A DNA stretch of 64,000 nucleotides from Hydrogenimonas sp. SS33 (GCF_040436365.1 NZ_AP026369.1:2190568-2254567), one strand, 5' to 3'; shown: positions 42,094-52,307, counted from the stretch's first letter. Program-made: numbers and translations. The notes: generated by a model not told the origin, from the sequence alone.

Positions 42094-42423
42094 TTACCTT
42101 TCTGCCTTAATCTTTTCCAGATAGTCGATCAGCGTCAGGTACTCCTGCTCGATGGTTTTCATCGTTTCGGTGAGGCGCTGCTCTTCGACCTGGGGATTCT
42201 CTCCCAGAAACTCCTTCCTCCAGTTCAGATCTTTGCGCAGCTCCTGCAGGGAGGTCTGCAGGTACTCCATCATATCTTCGTAGGCTTTGTCGTTGATGGT
42301 GCCGGTGGCGTCGACGGCATAGAAGAGCTGGGCGTACTTTTCGTATTCGCCGCTGTAGCGGAAATCCTCCGCGATGTTTTGGATGATCTTCGCGACTTTT
42401 TCATCTTCGATTTTGTGTTCCAA
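42094..42423 (-). CDS. Small hypothetical helical protein
   Basis: A 109-residue acidic helical protein (LEHKIEDEKVAKIIQNIAED..., ending YLTLIDYLEKIKAER). The TTG start at 42423 has AAAGGA five bases before it. Upstream codons of the same frame belong to MITE-like element C, which ends about 15 bases before the start, so any older leader was replaced. Family not recognised. Confidence 0.6.
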   Translation of the reverse strand: MEHKIEDEKVAKIIQNIAEDFRYSGEYEKYAQLFYAVDATGTINDKAYEDMMEYLQTSLQELRKDLNWRKEFLGENPQVEEQRLTETMKTIEQEYLTLIDYLEKIKAER

Positions 42424-42440
42424 GTCTTTCCTTTTAAATA

Positions 42441-42706
42441 GACTTCTTGCAAAACTATACACGGTATGAGCAAAAGAGAAACGATTCAATCAAGGCAGAT
42501 GTTCCCAAGCGTAGCCGAAGCTACGTAGGAGGTTTCCAACGCAGAGTCAATCAGTTTATCTTTTTGCCCTACGGGAGGCATAGAAAGGGGCAATCTCGCA
42601 TAAAAAAATGTTTTCAACGTAGCTTTGGCTACGCCGAAAAATTTGTTTTTCACGATCTTACCCCTTTCTATGCCTCTCATATCTGCGTATAGTTTTGCAA
42701 GAAGTC
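42441..42706. mobile_element. MITE-like element C
   Basis: 266 bp with perfect 20-bp terminal inverted repeats (GACTTCTTGCAAAACTATAC) and TA on both sides, a likely 2-bp target duplication. Internal palindromes (CGTAGCCGAAGCTACG type; GCATAGAAAGGGG with CCCCTTTCTATGC) fill the rest. It has no transposase, so it depended on an enzyme encoded elsewhere. Confidence 0.85.
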
Positions 42707-42718
42707 TAATGATATTCA

Positions 42719-42782
42719 AGTACCTCTTAAAGCTTCGAAATCGAAGTTTCCGGGATGAGGTTGCGCTTTCACGCAACCTCTT
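42719..42782 (-). repeat. Palindromic repeat E, copy 3 (partial), with terminator-like hairpin
   Basis: GAGGTTGCG and CGCAACCTC (42757-42780) form a perfect 9-bp stem with a 6-base loop just after the letB stop on the minus strand, followed by AAGCTTCGAAATCGAAG as in copies 1 and 2. There is no long T run, so termination is only possible. Confidence 0.55.
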
Positions 42783-45437
42783 TCACAATTTCGGTTTCCA
42801 GGCGATCCAGGCCGCCTGGGGTTCGTTGAAGAGCTTGAAGACGTGCCCCTCTTGGACCACCGGGCCGGGCTGGTCCGGTACCGCCATGCCGATGCCGCCG
42901 GAGATCATCGTCTTGAGAGTTTCGGTCTTGATCTTGACCCCCATCAGATTGACCTCCATGCCGAAGGCGCCGGCGATGTAGAACTTTGCCTTCTCGCGGA
43001 CAAGGTGGGCGTAGCGGGGTTCGATGAAGAGGGTGAAGTCGACGTGGGTGGCGTCTTCGCTCAGTACCCACGACTCCACCTTGCCGATGGGAACCTGCCG
43101 GTAGTAGACGGGAGAGCCCACATCGAGGCTGCTGCGCCTGTCACCCTGGACGACGATGCGCAGGCCGGTTTTTCCGTAGGTGGGCGGCGGCGGATTTTGG
43201 GAGAGGACAAAGGAGGCCGTCCGGTCTTTGGCCCGTCCCGGTGTCAGGGCGAGGGCGGGGCCCGTGACGGCATTACCCACATTCTCGACCCCCTCCAGGC
43301 CGATTTTGAAGCTTTTGAGCCAGACGATCGAATCGCTGTGCAGCAGGCGGGCGTAGGGCTTTTCGATCAGCACATCCGCTTCGACCATATTGTTCTTCAG
43401 CTCCAGTCTCTCAACTTTCCCGATGGGGAAATCCCTATAGAGCAGGCGCGTGCCGGGTTTGATACCGTGGGTCTCCTCCATCCACACTTCGAAGGTGTCG
43501 TACCGCTCCCTCTTTTCGACCGATGTGTCGAAGAGGCGGAAGCAGTGGCCGCTTTTGACGGTGGCGGCTTTGGGATCGGGGGTTATGAAACGCAGACCCC
43601 CCGCCAGAATCGACTCCACCGAGCCGGTTTTGAGGGTCAGCTTGGGAAAGTCGACCTTGAGCTCGACGCCGCTGACGTTTTCGAACCGGGTGGAGGCGTT
43701 GATGCGGGATTTGAACCCCTTTTGTATGAAAACGAGCACATCGATCCTGTCTTTTTTGGGGAGGTATTTGTAGGAGACGACTTCCCCCGCCTTGAACTTT
43801 CTGTAAAGAACCGGGGAGCCTTTGGAGAGGGAGCCCAGCTCCTTCATGAGAATGTGATAGTAGGCGCCGCCCGATTTGAGATAGCGGGCTTTTTGAAAAG
43901 TTTTGTAATCTTTATAGATGAAAAACCGTTTTTTTGTCTTTGGTGCCTTCGGGTTGGGTGTCACCATCTCCACGCCGCCGACTACCAGGGTTTCGAGGGA
44001 GCCGCTTTTGAAGTGTACATCTTTCAGGGTCATATCGACCTCGACGCCGCTGTTGACGTAGAACATGGAGGAGTCGTTGAGGAAGCCGGTGTATCTGTCG
44101 AAGATGACCGCCTCGATATCGAGTTTACTGCTGCCCGGCACCAGCTGTACTTTGTTGATCTGTCCGATGGGGATCTCTTTGTAGAGAATGGCGGTACCGC
44201 TTTTGAGCGATTCGGCATGGACGGCGGAGAGGTGAATCAGCTTCCCTTTTTTGGGAATCGGGTCCTTGTGGAGCCGGAAACGTTTCTTTTTCGGGGCGTT
44301 CGCGTCGAGGGTGTCGAAGGCGATGTAGGGGCCGGTGAGGATGGCGTCGAGCCCTTTGACCTCCCGGATGCTGAGGATCGGCTGGACGATCCAGAACCAC
44401 GCCTTCTCGTTGGCGAGATGAATGAACTTCTTGGCCAGTTTGATCTTGAAAACGGTCTGGGATTTGGCGGTGTCGTAACGGAGGCTGACGATCTTGCCCA
44501 CTTTGAACCCCTTGTACATGACCGAAGAGAAGGCGGGGTCGACATTGTAGGCTTTGTCGGAGATAACGGTGATGATGTCGTCCTCCAGGTGGGTGTCGAG
44601 CCTGGAGGGGTAGAGAGTATAGAGTTTCCGGGGCGTTTTGGTGACGTTGCCCTCCGGGGTTTCGAAAGCGATGCCGCCGGCCAGCAGCGTGGCGAGGGAG
44701 TCCATTTTCACCTTCACGCCGGCCAGGTTCGCCTGAAGCTCCACGCCGTTGATCTTCCAGAATTTCGATTGGCTGTTGACCAGGCTGGCATAGCGCTGGT
44801 CGATGAAGATAGTGTAGAGCACATCATCATGCTCCAGGCGCTTGTCGATCACCTTTCCCACGACGAAACTCTTGTAGAGGACGGGGGCGTTGAGGCTGAC
44901 GCTCGCTTTGGGGGATTTGAGGGTGAGGTAGAGCCCCCGTTCGTACCGCTTGGGCGGGTAGTGGTCCAACCCTTTGAAGGTGTACTGCTCCGGCTTTTCC
45001 AGAATTTCCTGTTTCGACCGTCCCGCCGGGTAGAGGTCGATGTAGACGCCGCTGAGGATCGTCTCCAGGCCCGTGATTTCGGTGGTGGAAACCTTGGGTT
45101 CGACTTTGATGAACTTGGTTCCTTTGCGGGTGACGTATTTGGCGGCGGCGGGATCGACGGTGATGGTCGCCCTGACGCGGTAGAGGTCTTCGGGGTCGAT
45201 GCCGACATGGGTGACGGTACCCACTTTGATCCCCTGGTAGAGCAGCGGTGTCTTGCCGGACTCCAGCCCTTTGCCGCTGTCGAAGGTGACGACGATGTCG
45301 ACCCCTTTGTCCATGTAGTGCTTGTAGACCAGCCATCCCGCCATGAGGAGGGCGACAAGCGGAATGAGCCAGACGAGCCAGAGCGTCCCCCGGCCTTTTT
45401 CGACGGGATGATGCCCGTGGTGACGGGTTTCAGTCAT
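42783..45437 (-). CDS. letB: Seven-MCE-domain lipid transport protein, LetB-like
   Basis: An 884-residue periplasm-spanning MCE protein. One N-terminal membrane helix (about 19-40) is followed by seven MCE domains of roughly 115 residues, recognisable by their recurring loop (GIKVGTV, SFVVGKV, GFKVGKI, EIPIGQI, KFKAGEV, DFPIGKV, QVPIGKV). Seven domains and this length match E. coli LetB (YebT), which stacks rings into a tunnel for phospholipids, rather than PqiB (three). The His-rich N-terminus (RHHGHH) is unusual. Its start overlaps the second LetA-half gene by 8 bp. Confidence 0.88.
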   Translation of the reverse strand: MTETRHHGHHPVEKGRGTLWLVWLIPLVALLMAGWLVYKHYMDKGVDIVVTFDSGKGLESGKTPLLYQGIKVGTVTHVGIDPEDLYRVRATITVDPAAAKYVTRKGTKFIKVEPKVSTTEITGLETILSGVYIDLYPAGRSKQEILEKPEQYTFKGLDHYPPKRYERGLYLTLKSPKASVSLNAPVLYKSFVVGKVIDKRLEHDDVLYTIFIDQRYASLVNSQSKFWKINGVELQANLAGVKVKMDSLATLLAGGIAFETPEGNVTKTPRKLYTLYPSRLDTHLEDDIITVISDKAYNVDPAFSSVMYKGFKVGKIVSLRYDTAKSQTVFKIKLAKKFIHLANEKAWFWIVQPILSIREVKGLDAILTGPYIAFDTLDANAPKKKRFRLHKDPIPKKGKLIHLSAVHAESLKSGTAILYKEIPIGQINKVQLVPGSSKLDIEAVIFDRYTGFLNDSSMFYVNSGVEVDMTLKDVHFKSGSLETLVVGGVEMVTPNPKAPKTKKRFFIYKDYKTFQKARYLKSGGAYYHILMKELGSLSKGSPVLYRKFKAGEVVSYKYLPKKDRIDVLVFIQKGFKSRINASTRFENVSGVELKVDFPKLTLKTGSVESILAGGLRFITPDPKAATVKSGHCFRLFDTSVEKRERYDTFEVWMEETHGIKPGTRLLYRDFPIGKVERLELKNNMVEADVLIEKPYARLLHSDSIVWLKSFKIGLEGVENVGNAVTGPALALTPGRAKDRTASFVLSQNPPPPTYGKTGLRIVVQGDRRSSLDVGSPVYYRQVPIGKVESWVLSEDATHVDFTLFIEPRYAHLVREKAKFYIAGAFGMEVNLMGVKIKTETLKTMISGGIGMAVPDQPGPVVQEGHVFKLFNEPQAAWIAWKPKL

Positions 45438-46080
45438 GGGAAGATCCTTGTGGATGAGAGTGTTTCTCTTCTTGAAGTTTGATGAGTGTGTCGAACATCA
45501 GTCTCGGGTCGAAGGTTTCGGTGGCGAACATCGTTATCAGCACCGCCATCATGAAGGCGATGGCGGCGGGGCCGGTGACGATGGTGGCCAGGTGTTTGAA
45601 CTGGACGATCCCCACCATCAGGGCGACGACGAAGATGTCGAGCATCGACCATTTTCCGATGAAGTGGATGATACGAAAGAGTTTCAGGCCCAGCTTCGCC
45701 CGGGCGTACCACTTGAAATGGACGATGAGTAGCAGATAGAAGAGGACGGTCAGCTTGAAAAAAGGGATGAATATGCTGGCCAGGAAGATGACGATACCGA
45801 TGCCCGCCTCCCCGTGTTCGAGGAAATAGATGACCCCGTCCATGATGGTTCCCGCATCCTCCCCCGCGATCGACTGGACGACCATCATCGGCAGGAGGTT
45901 GGCGGGGATGAGGAAGACGATGGCGGCGAGGGCCAGGCTCCAGGTGAGGGGGATGGAGTGGGGGATGCGCTGATGGACGGGGGAGCCGCATCGGTCGCAG
46001 ACGTGGACGTCGAGGGTATGGAGCTTGCGGCAGTGGAGGCAGAGCTGCCGCCCCCTTTCGATGTCAGTGATCCAGCGCAT
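45430..46080 (-). CDS. PqiA/LetA-domain membrane protein, second half
   Basis: A 216-residue protein with an N-terminal Cys-rich zinc-ribbon-like segment (CLHCRKLH, CDRCGSPV) and four membrane helices, the PqiA/LetA domain. It corresponds to the C-terminal half of E. coli LetA (427 residues). It overlaps its partner by 17 bp upstream and letB by 8 bp downstream. The two halves would presumably assemble to load lipid into the LetB tunnel. The tail is rich in His/Ser. Confidence 0.85.
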   Translation of the reverse strand: MRWITDIERGRQLCLHCRKLHTLDVHVCDRCGSPVHQRIPHSIPLTWSLALAAIVFLIPANLLPMMVVQSIAGEDAGTIMDGVIYFLEHGEAGIGIVIFLASIFIPFFKLTVLFYLLLIVHFKWYARAKLGLKLFRIIHFIGKWSMLDIFVVALMVGIVQFKHLATIVTGPAAIAFMMAVLITMFATETFDPRLMFDTLIKLQEEKHSHPQGSSHD

Positions 46081-46669
46081 CGTCGAACCAGATATCCTCG
46101 GGATTGAACCAGACCGTCGTGATGTAGTAGGTCAGAAAAAAGAAGATGAAAACGAAAAATCCCGGCCCGATATGAAGCGTCCCCATCCCAAGCAGCTTGA
46201 TGATGGCGACAACAATGGCGACGAGATAGACCTCCGCCATCCCCCACTCCCGCATCTTTTCGTAGAGGCGGAACCAGAGGGCCACGCGGGTGGGACGGTA
46301 GCCCATTTTGAGCGGAACGAGTATCATCAGCAGCAGTAGTATCATGAGAACCGGTATCAAAAGCCCCGTCATCATGGAGACGAAGGCGATGAAACCGTAA
46401 CCGTCCCTGTAGACCATCCACAACGCTTCAAAAAGGGAGGAGGAGGCGTGAAGCCCCATGATGTTCAGATCAAGGATCGGCAGAAAGGTCAACGGAACGA
46501 AAAGAACCAGCGATGTGAGCGCCATGACGATGATGTAGCCAAAGGGCTGCCCGCGCCGGTAGAGCAGGGCGTTGCATCGCGGACACCGGTACTGGGAGGA
46601 GGCAGGGTGCAGCGGCAGGGAGACAATGACGCCGCAATCCCTGCAGGCCGTCTCTTTTCTTTCAATCAT
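46064..46669 (-). CDS. PqiA/LetA-domain membrane protein, first half
   Basis: A 201-residue protein with the same plan as the next gene: zinc-ribbon Cys pairs (CRDCG, CPRC) and four membrane helices. It matches the N-terminal half of LetA. As first gene it is preceded on this strand by TAAAAT about 50 bases upstream, a possible -10 box, with tRNA-Ser further upstream. The single LetA of enteric bacteria is split here into two overlapping genes. Confidence 0.85.
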   Translation of the reverse strand: MIERKETACRDCGVIVSLPLHPASSQYRCPRCNALLYRRGQPFGYIIVMALTSLVLFVPLTFLPILDLNIMGLHASSSLFEALWMVYRDGYGFIAFVSMMTGLLIPVLMILLLLMILVPLKMGYRPTRVALWFRLYEKMREWGMAEVYLVAIVVAIIKLLGMGTLHIGPGFFVFIFFFLTYYITTVWFNPEDIWFDDALDH

Positions 46670-46774
46670 GGATGGCAGGCCAGGTTTCTCAACTTTCTTG
46701 TAGAATGGTGTATTTTATCTCAAACAGGGTTTAAAATGTTTGAAAGCGTTGAAAATATAGTGAGAAAAGTGAAG

Positions 46775-46865
46775 TGGCGGACAGGGAGGGATTCGAACCC
46801 TCGGTACCCGTAAAGGTACGCACCCTTAGCAGGGGTGTGGTTTCAGCCAGCTCACCCACCTGTCC
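46775..46865 (-). tRNA. tRNA-Ser (anticodon GCT)
   Basis: 91 bases with acceptor GGACAGG/CCTGTCC, long variable arm (GTACCTTTACGGGTAC), anticodon loop CTGCTAA, T-arm GGTTCGAATCC and encoded CCA. The anticodon GCT reads AGC/AGT. Confidence 0.96.
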
Positions 46866-46920
46866 AAAGAAGTGGGTGAAATTATAGCGGCTGATTGTTA
46901 ATAGAGGGCTTAAAAAATGA

Positions 46921-47064
46921 CTATACTGCTTTGTAGTTTTTCGAATGCAGAATGTTGTCCAGCAGCTTCTGGAGCTGCTCCGCCATGGCGGTGTTCTGCT
47001 TCTTCGCCTCTTCGATCCGTTCCTTGAGTTTGACGACCAGTTCCACTTTGTCGAGTATTTTCAT
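46921..47064 (-). CDS. 47-residue coiled-coil small protein
   Basis: The frame starting at the ATG 47064 reads MKILDKVELVVKLKERIEEA and continues as a single amphipathic helix to LDNILHSKNYKAV. AGGAGG stands six bases before the ATG, one of the best ribosome sites here, so it is likely expressed. No known family; it could be a small regulator or assembly factor. Confidence 0.6.
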   Translation of the reverse strand: MKILDKVELVVKLKERIEEAKKQNTAMAEQLQKLLDNILHSKNYKAV

Positions 47065-47179
47065 TGTGTACCTCCTGAAAAGCTGTACCGAAGATTAAGC
47101 AAAGAGTGTTCCGGCGTTTCGGTTCCGTCCTTTTCAACGCCTCTTGGATACAATGCGGAAAAAATTTCGGAGAGAGACG

Positions 47180-47284
47180 ATGTTTGAAAAGTATGCTCCC
47201 CTGGTTTTCGTCATTCTGTTCGCCCTGTTCGTGGGTTGGATGATCTACGGTATGGAGACGGCGGTTCCCCAGGGGAATTGGTGA
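47180..47284 (+). CDS. 34-residue single-helix membrane microprotein
   Basis: MFEKYAPLVFVILFALFVGW followed by MIYGMETAVPQGNW gives one membrane helix with a short polar tail. GGAGAGAG precedes the ATG. The product is too small for a family assignment; such proteins often serve as subunits of larger membrane complexes. Confidence 0.5.
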   Translation: MFEKYAPLVFVILFALFVGWMIYGMETAVPQGNW

Positions 47285-47289
47285 TATGT

Positions 47290-47418
47290 TAGGTGGGAAG
47301 GTGAGAAAGTGAGGAGGTGAGAAGAGTGAGGCTTCCTCAGCCTACAATGGATGGGCACGGGTGATAACCCAATGCCTCATGCCGATTCGCGAAGCGAATC
47401 TCAATGCCCCATGCCTGC
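47290..47418. repeat. Degenerate heptamer stretch between microprotein gene and pyrF
   Basis: GTGAGAAAGTGAGGAGGTGAG resembles the ACTTCTC array on the other strand, and the later CAATGCCCCATGCC part resembles TTGGGCA units. The palindrome ATTCGCGAAGCGAAT lies between them. No gene seen. Confidence 0.45.
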
Positions 47419-48102
47419 TCATAAATTTTCGAGGATCTTCTCCACGATGCCGGCGGGGTCGTCGGCGCGGTAGACAGGTCTGCCGACGACGATGATGTCG
47501 ACCCGCTCCTCTTTGGCCTTTTGAATGTCCGCGACCCGCTTCTGGTCGCCGCTTGATTCCCCGAAAGGGCGGATGCCGGGGGTGAGGGTCAAAAACTCCG
47601 CGCCCGTCTCCCTTTTGATTTGGGCGCTTTCGTAGGCGCTGCAGACGACGCCGTCACACCCCGCCTGGTAGGCCTGCAGGGCGAACCAGGCCGCCTTTTC
47701 GTCGATATCGGCGCCGTAGATCTCTTTGAATGTATGGTAGTCGAACGAGGTCAGGGCAGTCACCGCCAGCACCAGCGGCCTCTTTTCAAACCGCTCCAGC
47801 CGCTCCATGACGGTCTGCATCGCCTTTTTTCCCGCGCTGGCGTGGATGTTGAACATTTCCACCCCCATCTTCGCAATCTCCTCGGCGGCATCGGCCATCG
47901 TGTTGGGAATGTCGTAGAGCTTGAGGTCGAGAAAGATTTTGAAGCCGGGATTGATCGACTTCAACTCCTTCAGAAACGTTTCCCCGTCCCTGATGTAGGA
48001 GCGAAACCCCACTTTCATCCAGATATCGTGCCGTGCCAGTTCCCGTGCCAGCTGCAGATTCTCCTCCCTGGAGGGGAGGTCGAGGGCGACGCAAAGTTCC
48101 AT
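47419..48102 (-). CDS. pyrF: Orotidine 5'-phosphate decarboxylase PyrF
   Basis: A 227-residue TIM-barrel enzyme that makes UMP from OMP. The catalytic Asp-Lys array is in FLDLKLYDIPNTM, the N-terminus opens LCVALDLPSRE, and the phosphate site is IVVGRPVYRADDP. Length is typical. It starts nine bases after acsA on the same strand, so the two are in one transcript, with no obvious metabolic link. Confidence 0.95.
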   Translation of the reverse strand: MELCVALDLPSREENLQLARELARHDIWMKVGFRSYIRDGETFLKELKSINPGFKIFLDLKLYDIPNTMADAAEEIAKMGVEMFNIHASAGKKAMQTVMERLERFEKRPLVLAVTALTSFDYHTFKEIYGADIDEKAAWFALQAYQAGCDGVVCSAYESAQIKRETGAEFLTLTPGIRPFGESSGDQKRVADIQKAKEERVDIIVVGRPVYRADDPAGIVEKILENL

Positions 48103-48111
48103 CGGCCGCCC

Positions 48112-50064
<1,953 letters not shown>

Positions 50065-50204
50065 ATTCTCTCCTGTATGTTGGTTGTTCGGGGTCTATTT
50101 TGCCGATATTTCATCTTAGTATAGCGCAGAAAAACCGATTAATTCATCAGATAAAGTAATGCCTAAACCTCTATGCACCCGCCCGTTTCCAATGGGAACA
50201 AAAG

Positions 50205-50471
50205 GGCACCTCTAAAACCCCATCCCCGCCATAACATTGCGAGCTTTTGCGCAGACAAGGCGCCGCGACGCAGGACTGGCCAAAGCCGATTCAAGGAGCG
50301 GCAACGCGGTATGCGTGAAAGCTCGCAAAGCCCGAAGGGAAGGCAAAGTGAGCACCGTCTTTCGCAGAAGCTCTCCTCGAGTTACTTTCCAAGTAGCCCA
50401 ACGCCCGCCTTGCTACAAAATCCGACACTCTCTTTGCCTTCTATGGCTGGGCATGGGTTTTTAGAGGTGCC
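50205..50471. mobile_element. MITE-like element D
   Basis: 267 bp. The left end GGCACCTCTAAAACCCCATC and the right end, read on the other strand GGCACCTCTAAAAACCCATG, match over about 26 bases with three mismatches. Both sides carry CAAAAG (50199-50204 and 50472-50477), a target duplication; if the element starts at GGG, it is AAAA. No open frame of note. It lies between the divergent-end acsA start and the NDH-2-like gene stop. Confidence 0.85.
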
Positions 50472-50480
50472 CAAAAGATT

Positions 50481-51653
50481 TTACGAGCGGATACGGTAGG
50501 CGGTGTTGGCCCGCAGGCTGATGCCGAGCCGGTAGACGAAGGTGACGAGTTTCTTGAACCAGTAGGCGCTCATGCCGTGGAAGCGTATGCCGAAGATCTC
50601 CGCCGCGCCGTAACGCCCTCCCAGGGCGATGAACATGCCGTCGATCCTGCCCCTGAAAGGTGGGACGCTGCGGCCGTTTTGGCGGGCGGCAACCGCTTTG
50701 GCCACATATTCGGCACTCTTTTCCGCGATCTGTGCCGTCGGAGGCAGGGGATCTCCCCGGCTGTCGCGGATATCCGCCACGTCGCCTATGGCGTAGATGT
50801 CATGCGTTCCCGGGATCTTCAGCCAGGGGTCCACCTCCAGCTGGCCGATGCCGTTCTTTGCCGCCGCTTGGAAAAATCCGCTGTTGGCGGTGATGCCGCC
50901 GGTGAAAATGATGAAAGTGTAGGGAAGGCTTTCCCCGTTTTTCAGAACCAGCTGCCGCTCCTCCACCTTCTCGATGTAGGCGCCGGTGCGTATCCGTACC
51001 TTCAGGGAGGCCAACCGCCTCTTCGAAACGGCGACGATCTTCGGGTGCATCCCGGGGAGTATGGTGTCGCAGGCATCCAGCAGGGTGACGCGTATCTCTT
51101 TTTCGTGGGCTCCCAGAGTTTTGGCGTAGCGTTTCAGGGTATGGGCCATTTCGGCGGCCACCTCCACGCCCGAAAGGCCGGCCCCCGCCACGACGATCTC
51201 CACCTTTTCGCTCTCTCCCTGGACCTTCCGCTCTATTTCTGCTTCAAAGAGGTGGCGGAAGAGGAAGGCGCGGTGGAGATGTTTCACCCCGAAACCGTGG
51301 CGGCGCAGCCCCTCTATGGCGTCGGGAAAGCGGGTCCTCGCCCCCGTGGCGACAATGAGGATGTCGTAGGAGAGCGACTCCTTTTCAAGAACGACTCTTT
51401 TCGATTCCGGCTCCACGCCGAGGATTTCGCTTTTGACGAAACGGACCCTTCCTCCGTACCCGTCGCACCACGCCTGCAGGTCGATGGCCAGCTCGTCGAT
51501 GTCCCTGGTGCCGGCGATGTAGCCGTAGACTTCGGTCTGAAGGTAGTGGTATCCGTTTTTGTCCACGAGGACCAGCTCCGTATCGGGGAGTTTCACCAAT
51601 TTTTCGATGGCCCGCAGCCCCCCGTAGCCGCCGCCAAGAATCACGACGCGCAT
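50481..51653 (-). CDS. Type II NADH dehydrogenase-like FAD oxidoreductase
   Basis: A 390-residue pyridine nucleotide-disulfide family flavoprotein. The FAD-binding GGGYGGLRAIEKL opens the protein, the NAD-binding motif is VAGAGLSGVEVAAEMA, and the second FAD motif is IYAIGDVADIRD. A C-terminal amphipathic segment (about 355-390) could hold it to the membrane, as in NDH-2, which passes electrons from NADH to quinone without pumping. Sulfide:quinone reductase is less likely, as the required Cys pair is not seen. Start and length are typical. Confidence 0.8.
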   Translation of the reverse strand: MRVVILGGGYGGLRAIEKLVKLPDTELVLVDKNGYHYLQTEVYGYIAGTRDIDELAIDLQAWCDGYGGRVRFVKSEILGVEPESKRVVLEKESLSYDILIVATGARTRFPDAIEGLRRHGFGVKHLHRAFLFRHLFEAEIERKVQGESEKVEIVVAGAGLSGVEVAAEMAHTLKRYAKTLGAHEKEIRVTLLDACDTILPGMHPKIVAVSKRRLASLKVRIRTGAYIEKVEERQLVLKNGESLPYTFIIFTGGITANSGFFQAAAKNGIGQLEVDPWLKIPGTHDIYAIGDVADIRDSRGDPLPPTAQIAEKSAEYVAKAVAARQNGRSVPPFRGRIDGMFIALGGRYGAAEIFGIRFHGMSAYWFKKLVTFVYRLGISLRANTAYRIRS

Positions 51654-51714
51654 CCTGTCTCTCCTCTTTCGTCGTTACGTCCAAGTCGCCGCCATTATAT
51701 CGAACATGAATCGG

Positions 51715-51875
51715 ACGAGGGATAAATAAGTGCACAGAAAAATGTATAAAAATAGTAAAAAAATGAATAAGAACGGAATAAAAGGTATTTAAAAGTCTAC
51801 ATAAAAACATAAAAGAAACAGAAAAAACAGAAAAAAGTACAAATTAATGTGCAATACAGTTTTCGCAAGTATAAT
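51715..51875. promoter_or_regulatory. Very AT-rich, A-tract-containing promoter region
   Basis: About 160 bp of A-rich sequence with many A3-A6 runs between the divergent NDH-2-like and XRE-type genes, probably curved. TATAAT at 51870-51875 ends six bases before the ATG of the XRE-type gene, so its message is probably leaderless. No gene seen here. Confidence 0.5.
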
Positions 51876-51881
51876 TTTCGG

Positions 51882-52136
51882 ATGAAAGTCAGCGACATTT
51901 TCAACATTGTCCACAACGCCCTGGAAGCGAAGAACAACGGCCGCAAAATCTCCCAGAAAGCGATGGCCGAGGAGCTGGGTGTTTCTATGCGGACCTACCA
52001 GGACTGGCGTACAGGGAGGGCGAACCCCATTGCCGCCCGGGCGCTCATGCAGATGCTGGGGGAGTTGGACGATGATGAAATTGTGCGTGTCGTAAAAAAG
52101 ATAAAGGCTTTGGATGAGCAACCTGACGCAAAGTGA
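51882..52136 (+). CDS. Small XRE-type helix-turn-helix protein
   Basis: An 84-residue DNA-binding protein. The helix-turn-helix is ISQKAMAEELGVSMRTYQDW followed by RTGRANP, as in XRE/Cro proteins; a C-terminal helix (LDDDEIVRVVKKIKAL) may dimerise. It has no ribosome site and a -10 box six bases upstream, suggesting a leaderless message. It overlaps a 47-residue gene downstream by 23 bp. The neighbourhood shows no phage or toxin partner of known type. Confidence 0.75.
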   Translation: MKVSDIFNIVHNALEAKNNGRKISQKAMAEELGVSMRTYQDWRTGRANPIAARALMQMLGELDDDEIVRVVKKIKALDEQPDAK

Positions 52137-52257
52137 ACGTGATGGACTCAACGAACTCTTCTGCCAGCTGAAACTGGCCAATCTGCCGCTGCACAAGCGT
52201 CTGCTGCTCAAAATCAACGCGCTTCTCGCACTCCTCAAAATGCGGATTTTCCACTGA
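52114..52257 (+). CDS. 47-residue Leu-rich small protein coupled to the XRE-type gene
   Basis: The frame beginning ATG 52114 reads MSNLTQSERDGLNELFCQLK and then a Leu-rich helical stretch (KRLLLKINALLALLKMRIFH). It overlaps the XRE gene end by 23 bp in another frame, implying coupled translation. A toxin-antitoxin or co-regulator role is conceivable but unsupported by any motif. Confidence 0.5.
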   Translation: MSNLTQSERDGLNELFCQLKLANLPLHKRLLLKINALLALLKMRIFH

Positions 52258-52271
52258 CCGCCGCGTCAATG

Positions 52272-52277
52272 GTATAA
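52272..52277 (+). promoter_or_regulatory. -10 box (TATAAT) of the cyclophilin gene
   Basis: TATAAT lies 30 bases before ATG 52308, with AGAGGAG as ribosome site between them. No -35 box is recognisable. Confidence 0.5.
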
Positions 52278-52307
52278 TCTCCCAAAAATTTCAGAGGAGC
52301 GTTCGCC

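Noticed and set aside
42486..42776. 96-codon minus-strand frame across MITE-like element C
   Set aside because: It consists of the element and its flank, with no ribosome site; a by-product of the palindrome.
42843..45482. Very long plus-strand frame opposite letB
   Set aside because: Composition-driven antisense frame with no motif; the minus strand encodes seven MCE domains.
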